DNA of 33,419 bases. Source: Oscillospiraceae bacterium (lineage in GTDB: Bacteria > Bacillota > Clostridia > Oscillospirales > Oscillospiraceae). Below the pieces are notes generated by a model, which worked only from the letters and a program-made list of their open reading frames with translations, was not told where the DNA came from and did no database searches. Numbering within the stretch: position 1 is the first letter of the stretch; each line of letters opens with the position of its first letter. Shown piece after piece: positions 14,736 through 27,000 of this stretch. Made by a program: the position numbers and the translations under genes. The DNA is taken from positions 1-33,419 of the forward strand of contig JAFTGE010000060.1 in NCBI GenBank assembly GCA_017458085.1, read 5' to 3'.

Positions 14736-16673
<1,938 letters not shown>

Positions 16674-16675
16674 AC

Positions 16676-16790
16676 GAGAGTGTGGAGTTTGGAGTTTTGA
16701 GTTTGGAGTTATGGTGTGCCTGCGGCACAAATCAAATAAATCCGCGAAGCGGAACATTCACTCCACACTTCACCCTCCACACTCCACACT
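16676..16790. repeat. Heptad-armed intergenic repeat, copy G (short form, inverted)
   Basis: After gyrB. Left arm 16676-16709 (AGTGTGGAGTTTGG type), core 16710-16755, right arm about 16759-16790 (ACTCCACACTTCACC type). The core is the reverse complement of the end of the B-D core: GTGCC-tgc-GGCAC, ATTTGATTTA in reverse, and TCCGC-gaa-GCGGA. It therefore has opposite orientation relative to transcription. Confidence 0.87.
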
Positions 16791-16807
16791 GAAAAAAGGA
16801 GAACGCC

Positions 16808-17821
16808 ATGAAAATACTCATCACCGGCGCGGCGGGCTTCATCGGCTCCCAGCTGGCTTACCGCTTCTGGAAACGGGGCGAGGAGGTCGTCATCCTCGAC
16901 AACTTCTCCTACGGCCATATGGATAACCTCGAATTTCCCGACAAGTCCTTTGCCGACGAGATTCTGCGCATGGATATCCGCGACAAGGCGGGTATCGAGT
17001 CGCTGCTCAAAAACGGCGACGTGGACTACGTGTACAACATCGCGGGCGTGGCCCCGCTGCCCGACTGCCAGATCGACCCGGCCGAGGCCGTCGACAACAA
17101 TGTCACCGGCTTTGTCAACGTTCTGGAAATGTCCCGGCGCTACGGCGTGAAAAAGGTCATTCAGGCCAGCACCAACGCCATGTACGAAAACGAGACGGTG
17201 TTCCCCACCGTGGAAACAAGCTTTCGCCAGCCGACGCTTATCTACCCCAACACCAAGTACTGCGCCGAGCGCTTTGCCCAGTCCTTCTGCGACACCTACG
17301 GCATGAACGTGACGTGCATGCGCTTTGCCAACGTCTACGGCCCGCATATCGACTGCCTCAGAAAGCAGCCGCCCTTCGTAGCCTACATGATCCGCGAGCT
17401 CTACTACGGCCGAACGCCCATCTTCCACAGCGACGGCAACCAGCGCCGGGATTATATCTATGTTGACGATCTCATTGACCTGGCCATTAAGGTGCGCGAG
17501 GGGCAGGGCTTTGACGCGGTCAACTGCTCGTCCAACGTCAACTATTCCGTCAACGAAATGTACGACATCGCCCAGGAGCTGATGGGCAAGCAGATCCCGC
17601 AGCAGTACGCCAGCGACGCGCACTACTGGGAGAAGTACCCCGGATTGTACGAGGGCGCCTATCCCATCCGGGAGGAAATCCTGAGCCACGAGATCAACAA
17701 GTATTCCCTCTGCGACAACAGCCACGCCAAAGAAGCCTACGGCTGGGAGCCGAAGGTGTCCATGCGCGACGGCCTGCAGGCCGTCATCGAGCACGAATGC
17801 GCGCTGCTGAGCAGACTTTGA
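16808..17821 (+). CDS. NAD-dependent epimerase/dehydratase (extended SDR), between gyrB and gyrA
   Basis: A 337-residue extended short-chain dehydrogenase/reductase, probably acting on a nucleotide sugar. It has the NAD-binding motif GAAGFIG (7-13), the post-strand acidic residue in ILDNFS (29-34), Ser121/Thr122 in ASTNAMYEN, catalytic YPNTK (Tyr146, Lys150), and RRDYIYVDDLIDLAI, the conserved sugar-binding region. ATG 16808 follows AAAGGAG. UDP-glucose 4-epimerase, dTDP-glucose dehydratase or a related activity are all possible. gyrB-gyrA are usually adjacent in Firmicutes, so this gene looks inserted, although its base composition and codon use look like its neighbours. The next gene starts 32 bp later. 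Confidence 0.88.
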   Translation: MKILITGAAGFIGSQLAYRFWKRGEEVVILDNFSYGHMDNLEFPDKSFADEILRMDIRDKAGIESLLKNGDVDYVYNIAGVAPLPDCQIDPAEAVDNNVTGFVNVLEMSRRYGVKKVIQASTNAMYENETVFPTVETSFRQPTLIYPNTKYCAERFAQSFCDTYGMNVTCMRFANVYGPHIDCLRKQPPFVAYMIRELYYGRTPIFHSDGNQRRDYIYVDDLIDLAIKVREGQGFDAVNCSSNVNYSVNEMYDIAQELMGKQIPQQYASDAHYWEKYPGLYEGAYPIREEILSHEINKYSLCDNSHAKEAYGWEPKVSMRDGLQAVIEHECALLSRL

Positions 17822-17853
17822 TAAATTTAACCTCTCCCTAGGAGGACACAACA

Positions 17854-20373
17854 TTGGCACATAAAAGAGATTACAAACCCGAGGATATCGCGTTTCCCAA
17901 TCAGGTGATCACCGAATCCGAGCTGGTCAGCGAAATGCAGACCAGCTATATCGACTACGCCATGTCCGTCATCGTCGGCCGCGCCCTGCCCGATGTGCGC
18001 GACGGTCTCAAGCCCGTGCACCGGCGCATTCTCTACACGCTCTACGAGGACGGTCTGACCAGCGACAAGCCCTTTAAAAAGTCCGCCACCTGCGTCGGTG
18101 ACGTGCTGGGCCGCTACCATCCCCATGGCGACGCCTCCGTCTACGACGCGATGGTGCGCCTGGCGCAGAGCTTTTCCATGCGCATGATGCTCATCGACGG
18201 CCACGGCAACTTCGGCTCCGTCGACGGCGATCCCCCCGCGGCCTACCGTTACACCGAGGCAAGGCTCTCCAAGCTCTCCAACGAGATGCTGCGCGACATC
18301 GACAAGGAGACCGTGGACTGGGACCCCAACTTCGACGAGACGCGCAGGGAGCCGCGCGTGCTGCCCTCGCGCTTTCCGAACCTGCTGGTCAACGGCTCTT
18401 CCGGCATCGCCGTCGGCATGGCCACCAATATCCCGCCCCACAACCTCACCGAGGTCATCAACGCCTGCGTCTGCGTGCTGGATAACCCCGACGCCCAGCT
18501 CAGCGACCTGATGCAGCATATCACCGGGCCGGACTTTCCCACGAAGGGCATCATCATGGGCCGCAGCGGTATCCGCCAGGCCTACGCCACCGGCCGCGGC
18601 CGCGTCATCGTGCGCGCGCGGACGGAGTTTGAGGAGCACGGCCAGGGCCGCACCCGCATCATCGTCACCGAGCTGCCCTATCAGGTCAACAAGCGGCAGC
18701 TGATCCGCAACATCGCAGACCAGGTGCACGACAAGCGGCTGGAGGGTATCTCCGACCTCAGAGACGAGACCGACCGCAACGGCATGCGCATCGTCATCGA
18801 ACTCAAACGGGACGCCAATCCCCAGGTGGTGCTCAACCGGCTCTTTGCCCAGACCGCCATGCAGTCGAGCTTTTCCATCAACATGCTGGCCCTGGTGAAT
18901 AACCAGACCCAGCCGAAGATCCTCTCCCTGCGCCACATTCTGGACGAGTACCTGAGCTTCCAGGAGGAGATCATCGTCCGGCGCACGAAATACGATCTCA
19001 AGAAGGCGCAGGAGCGCGCCCATCTGCTGGAGGGCCTGCTGATCGCCCAGGACAACATCGACGAGGTCATCCGCATCATCCGCAGCAGCTACGACGACGC
19101 GAAGGCCCGCCTCATGGAGCGCTTCGGTCTCGACGACGTGCAGGCCCAGGCCATCTGCGACATGCGCCTGATCGCCCTGCAGGGTCTCAACCGCGAGAAG
19201 CTGGAGAACGAGTACAAGGAGCCTGAGGCGAAGATCGCCTATTATAACGAGCTGCTCAACAGCCCTGAGATGATCAAGGGCGTCTTAAAGGACGAGCTGA
19301 TCGCCCTGCGCGACAAGTACGGCGACCAGCGCATGACCGAGATCCAGGATGTGGCCGACGAGATCGACATCGAGGACCTCATCGAGGAGGAGCAGTGCGT
19401 CTACACCCTGACCCACGGCGGCTATATCAAGCGCATGCCCGTCAGCGAGTACCGCGCCCAGGGCCGCGGCGGGAAGGGAATCCGCGCCATGGCCACCAAG
19501 GAGGAGGATTACGTCCAGACGGTCTTCACCGCCTCGACCCACGACTTTATCCTGTTCTTTACCTCCAAGGGCCGCGTCTTCGTCAAGAAGGGCTACAACA
19601 TCCCCGAGGCCGGCCGCAGCGCCCGCGGCACCAACATCGTCAACATCATCCCTGTGGAAAACGGCGAGACGCCCGAAAAGGTCAGCGCCATGATCCGCGG
19701 CCGCGGCATGGATCACGAGAGCTATCTGCTCTTTGTCACCCGTAACGGCACCGTCAAGCGCATGGCCCAGTCCGCCCTGCGCAATATCCGCTCCAACGGC
19801 CTGCGGGCCATCACCCTCGACGAGGGGGACGAGCTCATCTCCGTGCTGCCCACCACCGGGGAGGAGAATATTTTGATCGCCACGCGCAACGGCATGGCCG
19901 TCTGCTTCAACGAAGCCGAGCTGCGCTCCCTGGGCCGGCAGGCCATGGGTGTGCGCGGTATCCGCCTGAGAGCGGGGGACTACGTCGTCGGCGCCGGCAG
20001 CAGCGGCAGCGGCAGCGCCGTGCTCACCATCACCGAAAAGGGCTACGGCAAGCGCACCTCGCTGGAGGAATACGCCGTGCACGGCCGCGGCGGTATCGGC
20101 ATCAAGAACTATAACTGCACCGAAAAGACCGGCCTGGTCGCTGACATGAAGATCGTCACCGGCGAGGAGGACCTGCTGGTCATCTCCGACGACGCCACCA
20201 TCATCCGCATGGCGGTGGACCACATCTCCCTGCTGGGCCGCGCGACTCAGGGCGTGCGCATCATGCGCCTGACCCCGGGCAGCCGGGTGATCTCCATCGA
20301 GTGCACCGAGAAAAATCCCGCCGCCGACACGGTCGAGCCGGAGAACGCGGCGGAGGAGACCGAGACCGAATAA
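17854..20373 (+). CDS. gyrA: DNA gyrase subunit A (TTG start)
   Basis: DNA-cleaving subunit of gyrase. In 839 residues: the winged-helix domain with [20 protein letters not shown] (29-48), quinolone region [13 protein letters not shown] (88-100), catalytic Tyr133 in RYTEAR, a coiled-coil gate, then the C-terminal beta-pinwheel with the GyrA box QGRGGKG that marks gyrase rather than topoisomerase IV. It ends in an acidic tail rich in Glu. The start is TTG at 17854, eight bases after a perfect AGGAGG; the next in-frame Met is inside the conserved core. Residue 94 (E. coli 83) is Ala and residue 95 (E. coli 84) is Ser, the reverse of E. coli. Confidence 0.96.
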   Translation: MAHKRDYKPEDIAFPNQVITESELVSEMQTSYIDYAMSVIVGRALPDVRDGLKPVHRRILYTLYEDGLTSDKPFKKSATCVGDVLGRYHPHGDASVYDAMVRLAQSFSMRMMLIDGHGNFGSVDGDPPAAYRYTEARLSKLSNEMLRDIDKETVDWDPNFDETRREPRVLPSRFPNLLVNGSSGIAVGMATNIPPHNLTEVINACVCVLDNPDAQLSDLMQHITGPDFPTKGIIMGRSGIRQAYATGRGRVIVRARTEFEEHGQGRTRIIVTELPYQVNKRQLIRNIADQVHDKRLEGISDLRDETDRNGMRIVIELKRDANPQVVLNRLFAQTAMQSSFSINMLALVNNQTQPKILSLRHILDEYLSFQEEIIVRRTKYDLKKAQERAHLLEGLLIAQDNIDEVIRIIRSSYDDAKARLMERFGLDDVQAQAICDMRLIALQGLNREKLENEYKEPEAKIAYYNELLNSPEMIKGVLKDELIALRDKYGDQRMTEIQDVADEIDIEDLIEEEQCVYTLTHGGYIKRMPVSEYRAQGRGGKGIRAMATKEEDYVQTVFTASTHDFILFFTSKGRVFVKKGYNIPEAGRSARGTNIVNIIPVENGETPEKVSAMIRGRGMDHESYLLFVTRNGTVKRMAQSALRNIRSNGLRAITLDEGDELISVLPTTGEENILIATRNGMAVCFNEAELRSLGRQAMGVRGIRLRAGDYVVGAGSSGSGSAVLTITEKGYGKRTSLEEYAVHGRGGIGIKNYNCTEKTGLVADMKIVTGEEDLLVISDDATIIRMAVDHISLLGRATQGVRIMRLTPGSRVISIECTEKNPAADTVEPENAAEETETE

Positions 20374-20394
20374 ACCGAAGCGGGAGGGACAGCC

Positions 20395-20664
20395 ATGAAC
20401 AATAACGACAGACAGACAAATGCCCATTTCATCATCAGCGTTGTGCTGCTGGCCGGCTTTCTCATCCTCGGCACGCTCAGCCAGCGGGAGGGCTTCCTGG
20501 AATCCACGGGCTTTCGCGTCGGGGCCACAGCCTTTATCATTTTTCTGGGCGTGAGCCTGATGCTCTATCGGGGCGGCGCGCTGGGCACCTTTGCCAAGCG
20601 CTGGAAGAAGGAGCCGGAACAGCCCGCCGCCGAGGAAAAGAACGAGGAAACAAGCAACGAATAA
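20395..20664 (+). CDS. small two-helix membrane protein, function unknown
   Basis: An 89-residue protein I do not recognise. Polar N-terminus (MNNNDRQTNA), TM helix 1 at about 13-29 (FIISVVLLAGFLILGTL), a short loop, TM helix 2 at about 42-58 (VGATAFIIFLGVSLMLY), then a charged tail with KRWKKEP and many Glu residues. The positive segment after TM2 suggests both ends face the cytoplasm. ATG 20395 has GGGAGGG. It lies 21 bp after gyrA and 15 bp before the next small gene, probably in one transcript. Confidence 0.8.
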   Translation: MNNNDRQTNAHFIISVVLLAGFLILGTLSQREGFLESTGFRVGATAFIIFLGVSLMLYRGGALGTFAKRWKKEPEQPAAEEKNEETSNE

Positions 20665-20679
20665 ACGGGAGGTCTGACC

Positions 20680-21126
20680 GTGAACGGCGACAAAAAGAAC
20701 CGGAAAAAGAACGGCTCCAGCTTTGTGATGGGGCTTGCTCTGCTGATCATATTCGGCGTGGTCAGCAACCTTGCCGAGGGCGGCGGCAGCGCCGAATCCA
20801 TCGCGATGCTTGTTGTGATCGCCGCAATTTTGATCATCGCCGCGGCGTTTGCGGCGCTGTTTAAAAAGGCGGCCGCGGGCACAGCCAAGACGCAGACACA
20901 GCGCCCGACGCCTGCCCGTCACGCAGAGAACCGACGCGCTGTCCGTCCGACAACTCACGCCCACACCGAGAGCGAGGAGGCCGTTCGCTGCGCCCACAGC
21001 CGCGGCAAGCAGAAGTATCTCGAACAGCTGGACAGCTTTCTCGCCAACGGCATCATCGACCGCGCCGAGTACAAGCTCATGCGCGAGCGCTATGAGCAGC
21101 TGGATATCCCGGATGATTTCCATTGA
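20680..21126 (+). CDS. membrane protein with SHOCT-like C-terminus (GTG start)
   Basis: A 148-residue protein starting at GTG 20680 behind GGGAGGT. After a basic N-terminus (DKKNRKKN) come two probable TM helices (about 14-30 and 41-61, the latter IAMLVVIAAILIIAAAFAAL), an Arg/Thr-rich linker (about 68-105), and a C-terminal helical segment KYLEQLDSFLANGIIDRAEY that resembles the SHOCT (short C-terminal) domain, a roughly 30-residue module often attached to membrane or phospholipid-interacting proteins. No enzymatic motif. It follows the other small membrane protein by 15 bp; the two may act together, but that is a guess. The 38 bp to rnhA are featureless. Confidence 0.75.
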   Translation: MNGDKKNRKKNGSSFVMGLALLIIFGVVSNLAEGGGSAESIAMLVVIAAILIIAAAFAALFKKAAAGTAKTQTQRPTPARHAENRRAVRPTTHAHTESEEAVRCAHSRGKQKYLEQLDSFLANGIIDRAEYKLMRERYEQLDIPDDFH

Positions 21127-21164
21127 GCTGACGTCAGGCGGGTTGCGAGATTAACATTGTACCT

Positions 21165-21608
21165 ATGAAATCAGTTGAAATCTATACCGACGGCGCTTGC
21201 AGCGGCAATCCGGGTCCCGGAGGCTGGGGCGCGATTTTGCGCTATAACGGCGCGGAAAAGACCCTCTCCGGCGGCGAAAGGCAGACCACCAACAACCGCA
21301 TGGAGCTGACGGGCGTGATCATGGCCCTCGCCGCGCTCAAGGAGCCCTGCGTCGTCGAGCTCTACTCCGACTCCAAGTACGTCATCGACGCGCTGGACAA
21401 GGGCTGGGCCTGGGGCTGGCGCAAAAAGGGCTGGATCAAGTCCGACAAGAAGCCCGCGCTGAATCCCGATCTGTGGGAACAGCTTTTGAATCTGACGGCA
21501 AAGCACGAGATGCATTATCACTGGGTCAAGGGCCACGCCGACAACGAATACAACAACCGCTGCGACGCCCTGGCCGTGGCCGAGCGGGAGAAATACGCCG
21601 CGTTATGA
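21165..21608 (+). CDS. rnhA: ribonuclease HI
   Basis: Cleaves RNA in RNA-DNA hybrids (R-loops, Okazaki primers). The 147-residue product has all catalytic residues: Asp9 (YTDGACSGNPGPGG), Glu47 (NNRMEL), Asp69 (YSDSKYV) and Asp134 (NNRCD), plus His124 (KGHADNEYNN). It also has the basic protrusion WAWGWRKKGW (81-90) typical of E. coli-type RNase HI. I see no Shine-Dalgarno before ATG 21165, which is unusual here. Its stop overlaps the ABC transporter start (ATGA), so that gene may depend on rnhA translation. Confidence 0.95.
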   Translation: MKSVEIYTDGACSGNPGPGGWGAILRYNGAEKTLSGGERQTTNNRMELTGVIMALAALKEPCVVELYSDSKYVIDALDKGWAWGWRKKGWIKSDKKPALNPDLWEQLLNLTAKHEMHYHWVKGHADNEYNNRCDALAVAEREKYAAL

Positions 21609-23377
21609 ACAAAAAAACCGTAAACTTCCACGACAAACCCTTAAAAATATTTGCCCACTACATCGCCGGACACAAGGACCTGTTTTTCATCGACATGGTC
21701 TGCGCGGTGCTGGTGGCGGTGATCGACCTGCTCTTTCCCTATGTGTCGCGCCTGACTATGTACCGGCTGCTGCCGAATCGCCTGTACCGCACCTTCTTCG
21801 CGGTGATGGCGATTCTGGTGGCGGCCTATGTGCTCAAGGGCGTGCTGTACTATATCATCACGGTGCTGGGCCACCGCATGGGTGTGCTGACCGAGTTTGA
21901 TATGCGGCGCGACGTGTTCACCCATATGCAGGATCTGAGCTTCTCCTTCTACGACAAAAACCGCACGGGCGTGCTGATGAGCCGTATCACCAGCGACCTG
22001 TTCGACGTGACGGAGCTTGCGCACCACGGGCCGGAGAACATCCTGATCTGTACGCTGACGCTGGGCGGCGCGCTGGTGATGATGCTGCTCCTCAATTGGC
22101 GGCTGGGACTGGTAATGACGCTGGTGCTGCCGCTGTGCTTGTGGTTCACGCTGTCCCAGCGGGTGCGTATGAAGACGGCCAACGTCGAGGTCAAGCGCAA
22201 AACCGCCGAGATCTACGCCGCCATCGAGTCGAGCATCTCCGGTGTGCGCACGGCCAAGGCCTTTGCCAACGAAGCGCAGGAAGCCGCGAAATTCGACCGC
22301 GCCAACGACGTCTTCCGCGGCGCCAAGGTGGAGTACTACAACGCCATGGGCCTGTTCATGAGCGGGATGGAATTTACGATGGGCGTGGCGCAGGTGGTGG
22401 TCATCGCCGTGGGCGGATGGCTCATCATGCGCGGGAAGATGGACTATGTGGACCTGATCACCTTCTCGCTCTACGTTTCCACCTTTGTCAGCCCCATCCG
22501 GAAGCTGGCCCAGTTTTCGGAGCAGTATATACAGGGCATGGCGGGCTTTGGCCGCTTCATTGAAATCATGAACACCGAGCCGACCATCACCGACCGGCCC
22601 GACGCCGAAGCGCTTTCCGCCGTGCGCGGTGAAATCGAGTACCGCGACGTCAGCTTCAACTACGACAACGGCGTTCCGGTCCTGTCGCATATCGATCTGC
22701 ACATTCAGCCGGGGCGGAGCCTTGCCATAGTGGGGCCCTCCGGCGGCGGCAAAACCACCCTGTGCCAGCTGCTGCCGCGCTTTTACGATGTGACCGGCGG
22801 CGCGGTGCTGGTCGACGGCGTCGACGTGCACGACGTGACGCAGGCGAGCCTGCGGAAAAACATCGGCATCATCCAGCAGGATGTGTTCATGTTCGCCGGC
22901 ACCGTGCGGGAGAATATCCGCTACGGCCGGCCCGACGCCACCGACGCCGAGATCGTCGAGGCCGCCGTGCGCGCCCAGATTCACGAGGAGATCCTGCAGA
23001 TGCCCGACGGCTACGACACCTATATCGGCGAGCGGGGCGTCATGCTCTCCGGCGGGCAGAAGCAGCGGCTTTCCATCGCCCGCGTTTTCCTGAAAAACCC
23101 GAAAATTCTGGTGCTGGACGAGGCAACCTCGGCCCTCGATACTGTGACCGAGCAGCGCATTCAGGCGTCTCTCGACGCGCTGAGCCAGGGCCGCACCAGC
23201 ATCATCATCGCCCACCGTCTTTCCACCGTCAAGAATGCCGACTGCATCGCCGTGGTGGAGGACGAACACATTGTGGAGCTGGGCACCCACGAGGAGCTTA
23301 TGGCGAAAGACGGCGTTTACGCCGCGCTGTGCCGGGCGCAGGCGCTCGGCGGGACAAAGGAGGAACATCTATGCTGA
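21605..23377 (+). CDS. ABC exporter, fused membrane and ATPase domains
   Basis: A 590-residue half-transporter of the lipid/multidrug exporter (MsbA/LmrA/BmrA-like) type, expected to dimerise in the membrane. The N-terminal half has about six TM helices (for example FFIDMVCAVLVAVIDLLF, about 27-44). The ATPase has Walker A GPSGGGKTT (near 378), Q-loop IIQQDVFMFAGT, signature LSGGQKQRLSIARV (near 481), Walker B ILVLDEATSALD (near 501) and switch His in IIAHRLSTVK. Start at 21605 overlaps rnhA by four bases; a longer in-frame reading runs through rnhA and is not credible. It overlaps the acetyltransferase start by seven bases. Substrate unknown. Confidence 0.92.
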   Translation: MNKKTVNFHDKPLKIFAHYIAGHKDLFFIDMVCAVLVAVIDLLFPYVSRLTMYRLLPNRLYRTFFAVMAILVAAYVLKGVLYYIITVLGHRMGVLTEFDMRRDVFTHMQDLSFSFYDKNRTGVLMSRITSDLFDVTELAHHGPENILICTLTLGGALVMMLLLNWRLGLVMTLVLPLCLWFTLSQRVRMKTANVEVKRKTAEIYAAIESSISGVRTAKAFANEAQEAAKFDRANDVFRGAKVEYYNAMGLFMSGMEFTMGVAQVVVIAVGGWLIMRGKMDYVDLITFSLYVSTFVSPIRKLAQFSEQYIQGMAGFGRFIEIMNTEPTITDRPDAEALSAVRGEIEYRDVSFNYDNGVPVLSHIDLHIQPGRSLAIVGPSGGGKTTLCQLLPRFYDVTGGAVLVDGVDVHDVTQASLRKNIGIIQQDVFMFAGTVRENIRYGRPDATDAEIVEAAVRAQIHEEILQMPDGYDTYIGERGVMLSGGQKQRLSIARVFLKNPKILVLDEATSALDTVTEQRIQASLDALSQGRTSIIIAHRLSTVKNADCIAVVEDEHIVELGTHEELMAKDGVYAALCRAQALGGTKEEHLC

Positions 23378-23940
23378 ACATTCGCAAGGGCGGCCACCGG
23401 GAGCTGGAGCGCTACTACCCGCTGATGGAGATCGACTTTGACAGCGAGGAGCTGGTCGGCAAGCTCGCCATCCACCGCGGCATGATGAACGGCAGCGTGG
23501 AGCTGCTGATCGTCACCGACGACGAAACGGGCATGGACGCGGCCTACGCGCTCATGCTGACCAAGAGTCTGTACGGCTATGTGGATATGAAGTACATGGG
23601 GGTCATGCCCTGGTTTCGGGGCAAGGGCCTCGGCATCCAGACCATGCGCCTGATCAACAAGTACTACGCCGACACGCAGGGCATCCTCGCGGAGATCACG
23701 GAGTTTGACGACCCCGATCCGGATCGGCTCCGCAAGCTGAAAAAGTTCTTTCATCGCTTTGGGTATGAGGAGATCCCCTGCGACTGCACCATCCGCGGCG
23801 TGAGGGACAACGTCTATCTCAAGCCCATCAAGGGCACGGCGGACATCGCGCCGATCATCCACCGCGTGCTCCCCGATTTCTACACCCGCTTTCTGCCCGA
23901 CGCCGCCGTCTGGCGCATGCTGGAGATCAAACGAGAGTGA
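23371..23940 (+). CDS. GNAT-family N-acetyltransferase
   Basis: A 189-residue GNAT-fold protein that should transfer an acetyl group from acetyl-CoA. Motif A is visible as YMGVMPWFRGKGLGIQTMRL (about 74-93), where RGKGLG is the pyrophosphate-binding R-x-x-G-x-G/A loop. ATG 23371 has a near-perfect AAAGGAGG and overlaps the exporter's end by seven bases, so the two are co-expressed; a modify-and-export pair is possible but unproven. The last codons and stop (GAG TGA) run straight into repeat copy H, so the original C-terminus may have been altered. Substrate unknown. Confidence 0.85.
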   Translation: MLNIRKGGHRELERYYPLMEIDFDSEELVGKLAIHRGMMNGSVELLIVTDDETGMDAAYALMLTKSLYGYVDMKYMGVMPWFRGKGLGIQTMRLINKYYADTQGILAEITEFDDPDPDRLRKLKKFFHRFGYEEIPCDCTIRGVRDNVYLKPIKGTADIAPIIHRVLPDFYTRFLPDAAVWRMLEIKRE

Positions 23941-24054
23941 AGAGTGGAGAGTGAAGAGTGGAGTTATTGTGCGCCTTCGGCGCAATTCAAATTGTCCGCG
24001 AGACTCCATAACTCTACACTCCACACTCCAAACTCCACACTCCAAACTCCACCC
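23941..24054. repeat. Heptad-armed intergenic repeat, copy H (short form)
   Basis: Between the acetyltransferase and mfd. Left arm 23941-23966 (AGAGTGG, AGAGTGAAG units), core hairpin TTGTGCGCC-ttc-GGCGCAATT (about 23967-23987), a degraded second hairpin (GTCCGCGAGAC), then the longest right arm (about 24003-24054), seven AACTCCA/CACTCCA units. Orientation as in copies A and G. The 18 bp to mfd carry only its ribosome binding site. Confidence 0.88.
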
Positions 24055-24072
24055 TGAATCTGTAAGGTAAAC

Positions 24073-27000
24073 ATGGACATCCTCATTAATCAAATATTAT
24101 CCCACAAGGAAGCGGCCGCCCTCCCCGGTCTGATGGAGAGCGGAGAGCTTCCTGCGCTCATTTCCGGGCTTTCCCCGGTGCACCGCGCCAACCTCGCCGC
24201 GGCGCTGAAGAATCAATTGCAAATGCCGCTGTTCGTCCTCTGCCCGGACGACACCGCCGCCGAGAGCTTTGCCCGCGACCTTGCCGCCATGCTGGGCCGC
24301 GAGGTGGAGACGCTTTTGATGCGCGACTATGTCTTTTATCCCGCCGAGGCCGTCTCCCGTCAGGCCGAGCAGCGGCGCATCGCCGCGCTCTACCGGCTGG
24401 CCAGGGGGGAGAGCGACATTACCGTGGCCTCCGTCTCCGGCCTGATGCAGCGCACGCTGCCGCCTCAAACGCTGCTGGGCGCGGCCTATACCGTGGACGA
24501 CGGGGCCAGCTGCCCGCCTGAGGAGGTGGAGGCGGCGCTGCTGCGCTGCGGCTATACCCGCACCGAGCAGGTGGAAGGCCCGGGCCAGTTTGCCCGGCGC
24601 GGCGGCATCCTGGACTTTTTCTCCCCGGCCGATACGGAGCCCGTGCGCATCGAGTTCTGGGGCGACGACATCGACTCTATGTCCCGCTTCGAGGTGCAGA
24701 GCCAGCGGCGCACCGAGCCGCTGACAAGCTGCACGATCCTCCCGGCGGTGGAGGCGCTGCCCGCGCTGTCCGCCGGAGGCGCCGCCGCCCTCAGCCGCGA
24801 GATCGAGCGCTTTGCCGACGCCTATGCCAAGCGCCGCCGCGGGGAAAACGCGGCCACGCTGGTGGCGACCCTGCGCGCCGACGCCGAAAAGCTCTCCGCG
24901 TCTATCACGCTCTCCGATCTCGACCGCTACCTGCCGATTTTGTACCCGGAGGCCAGCGGCCTGGACTATATCCCGCCCGAGGCGCTGGTCTTTCTGGATC
25001 AGCCGGGCCGCTGTAATGAGCGGGCCAAGGCCTTTGAAAAGCAGCTTTCCGAGGACGTGACGGAATTAAACCGCCGCGGCATGATCGCCATGAGCGCCGA
25101 CGGCTATCGCCTCTCGGCCGACAAGCTCTTCAAGGCCCTGCCGGACTATGCCCTCTACATGGCCGACGCCTTCACCGTGGGGCGCAGCCCCGTGCCGCCG
25201 AAGACGCTCACCAGCATCTCCGCCAAGCAGCTGCCCTCCTACGCGGGCTCGGCACAGACGGCACTGGAGGACGTGGCCGCCTACTGCAGGCAGGACTACC
25301 GCGTGGTCGTCCTGGCCGCGGACGAGCGCCGCGCCAAGGTCCTGCAGGAATTCTTCCACGACAAGGGCGTGGACGCGCTCATCGACCAGAAGCTTACCAA
25401 GCTGCCCGAGCCGGGCCGCTGCGCCATCGCCATCGGCGCGGTGTCCGCGGGCTTTGAATATCCGGCGCTGCGCCTGGCGGTGCTGACCGACTCGCAGATC
25501 ATGCGCGGCCGTGGCAAGCGCGCCCAGGCGGGCAAAAAGCTCCCGCCCAACCGCCAGCGCATCGACTCCTGCGCCGACCTGTCGGTGGGGGATTTCGTGG
25601 TGCACGAAAACCACGGCATCGGCAAATTTGCCGGGATCGTCCGCATGCAGGTGGACGGCTTCGACAAGGATTATATCAAGATCAATTACGCCGGCACCGA
25701 CACCCTCTATGTCCCGGCCACCCAGCTGGACATGGTGTCCAAGTACACCGGCGCGGGCGAGGAAAAGCCCGTGCGCCTGTCCAAAATGGGCGGGGCCGAG
25801 TGGGCCAGGACCCGCAGCCGCGCCAAGGCCTCGGCCAAGGACATGGCCGACCGGCTCATCAAAATCTACGCCCAGCGCCAGCGTCTGCCGGGCTACGCCT
25901 TTTCCCCCGACAGCGAGTGGCAGCGGGAATTCGAGGAGAATTTCGGCTACACCGAGACGGACGACCAGCTCAAATGCATCGCGGAGATCAAGGCCGACAT
26001 GGAATCGAGCGTGCCGATGGACCGCCTGCTCTGCGGCGATGTGGGCTTCGGCAAGACCGAGGTCGCTCTGCGCGCGGTGATGAAGTGCGTGCTGGACGGG
26101 AAACAGGCCGCCATCCTCGTGCCCACCACCGTGCTGGCGCAGCAGCATTACCAGACCGCGCTGCAGCGCTTTTTCGGCTTCCCGGTGAACATCGGGGTGC
26201 TCTCGCGCTTTCGCACGGGGAGCCAGTCCAGCCAGCTGCTCTCCGACCTTGCAAGCGGCAAGTGCGACCTCGTGATCGGCACGCACCGGCTTTTAAGCAA
26301 GGACGTGAAGTTTAAAAATCTCGGCCTTCTGGTCGTGGACGAGGAGCAGCGCTTCGGCGTGACGCACAAGGAGCATATCAAGGAGCTGTCCAAGGGCGTC
26401 GACGTGCTGACCCTCTCGGCCACGCCCATCCCGCGCACGCTGAACATGGCCATGTCCGGCATCCGCGACATGTCCACCATCGAGGAGCCGCCCGAGGATC
26501 GCCAGCCGGTGCAGACCTTCGTCATGGAGCATGACTGGGGCGTCCTGGCCGACGCCGTCCGGCGCGAGCTGCAGCGCGGCGGGCAGGTCTATTACCTGCA
26601 CAACCGCATCGAGGACATCGAGCGCACGGCAATCCGGCTGCGCCAATACCTGGACGAGGACGTGACCGTCGCGGTGGCCCACGGCCAGATGGATAAGGCG
26701 ATGCTGGCCTCGGTCATGGACTCGGTGGTCTCCGGGGAAACCCAGGTGCTGGTCTGCACCACCATCATCGAGACCGGCATCGACATCCCCAACGTCAACA
26801 CCCTCATCATCGAGGACGCCGACCGCCTGGGGCTTGCCCAGCTGCACCAGATCCGCGGCCGCGTGGGGCGTTCCACGCGCCGCGCCAGCGCCTACCTCAC
26901 CTTCCGGCGCGACAAGGTGCTGACCGAGGACGCGGAAAAGCGCCTCAACGCCATCCGGGACTTTGCCGCCTTCGGCTCCGGCTTCAAGATCGCCATGCGC

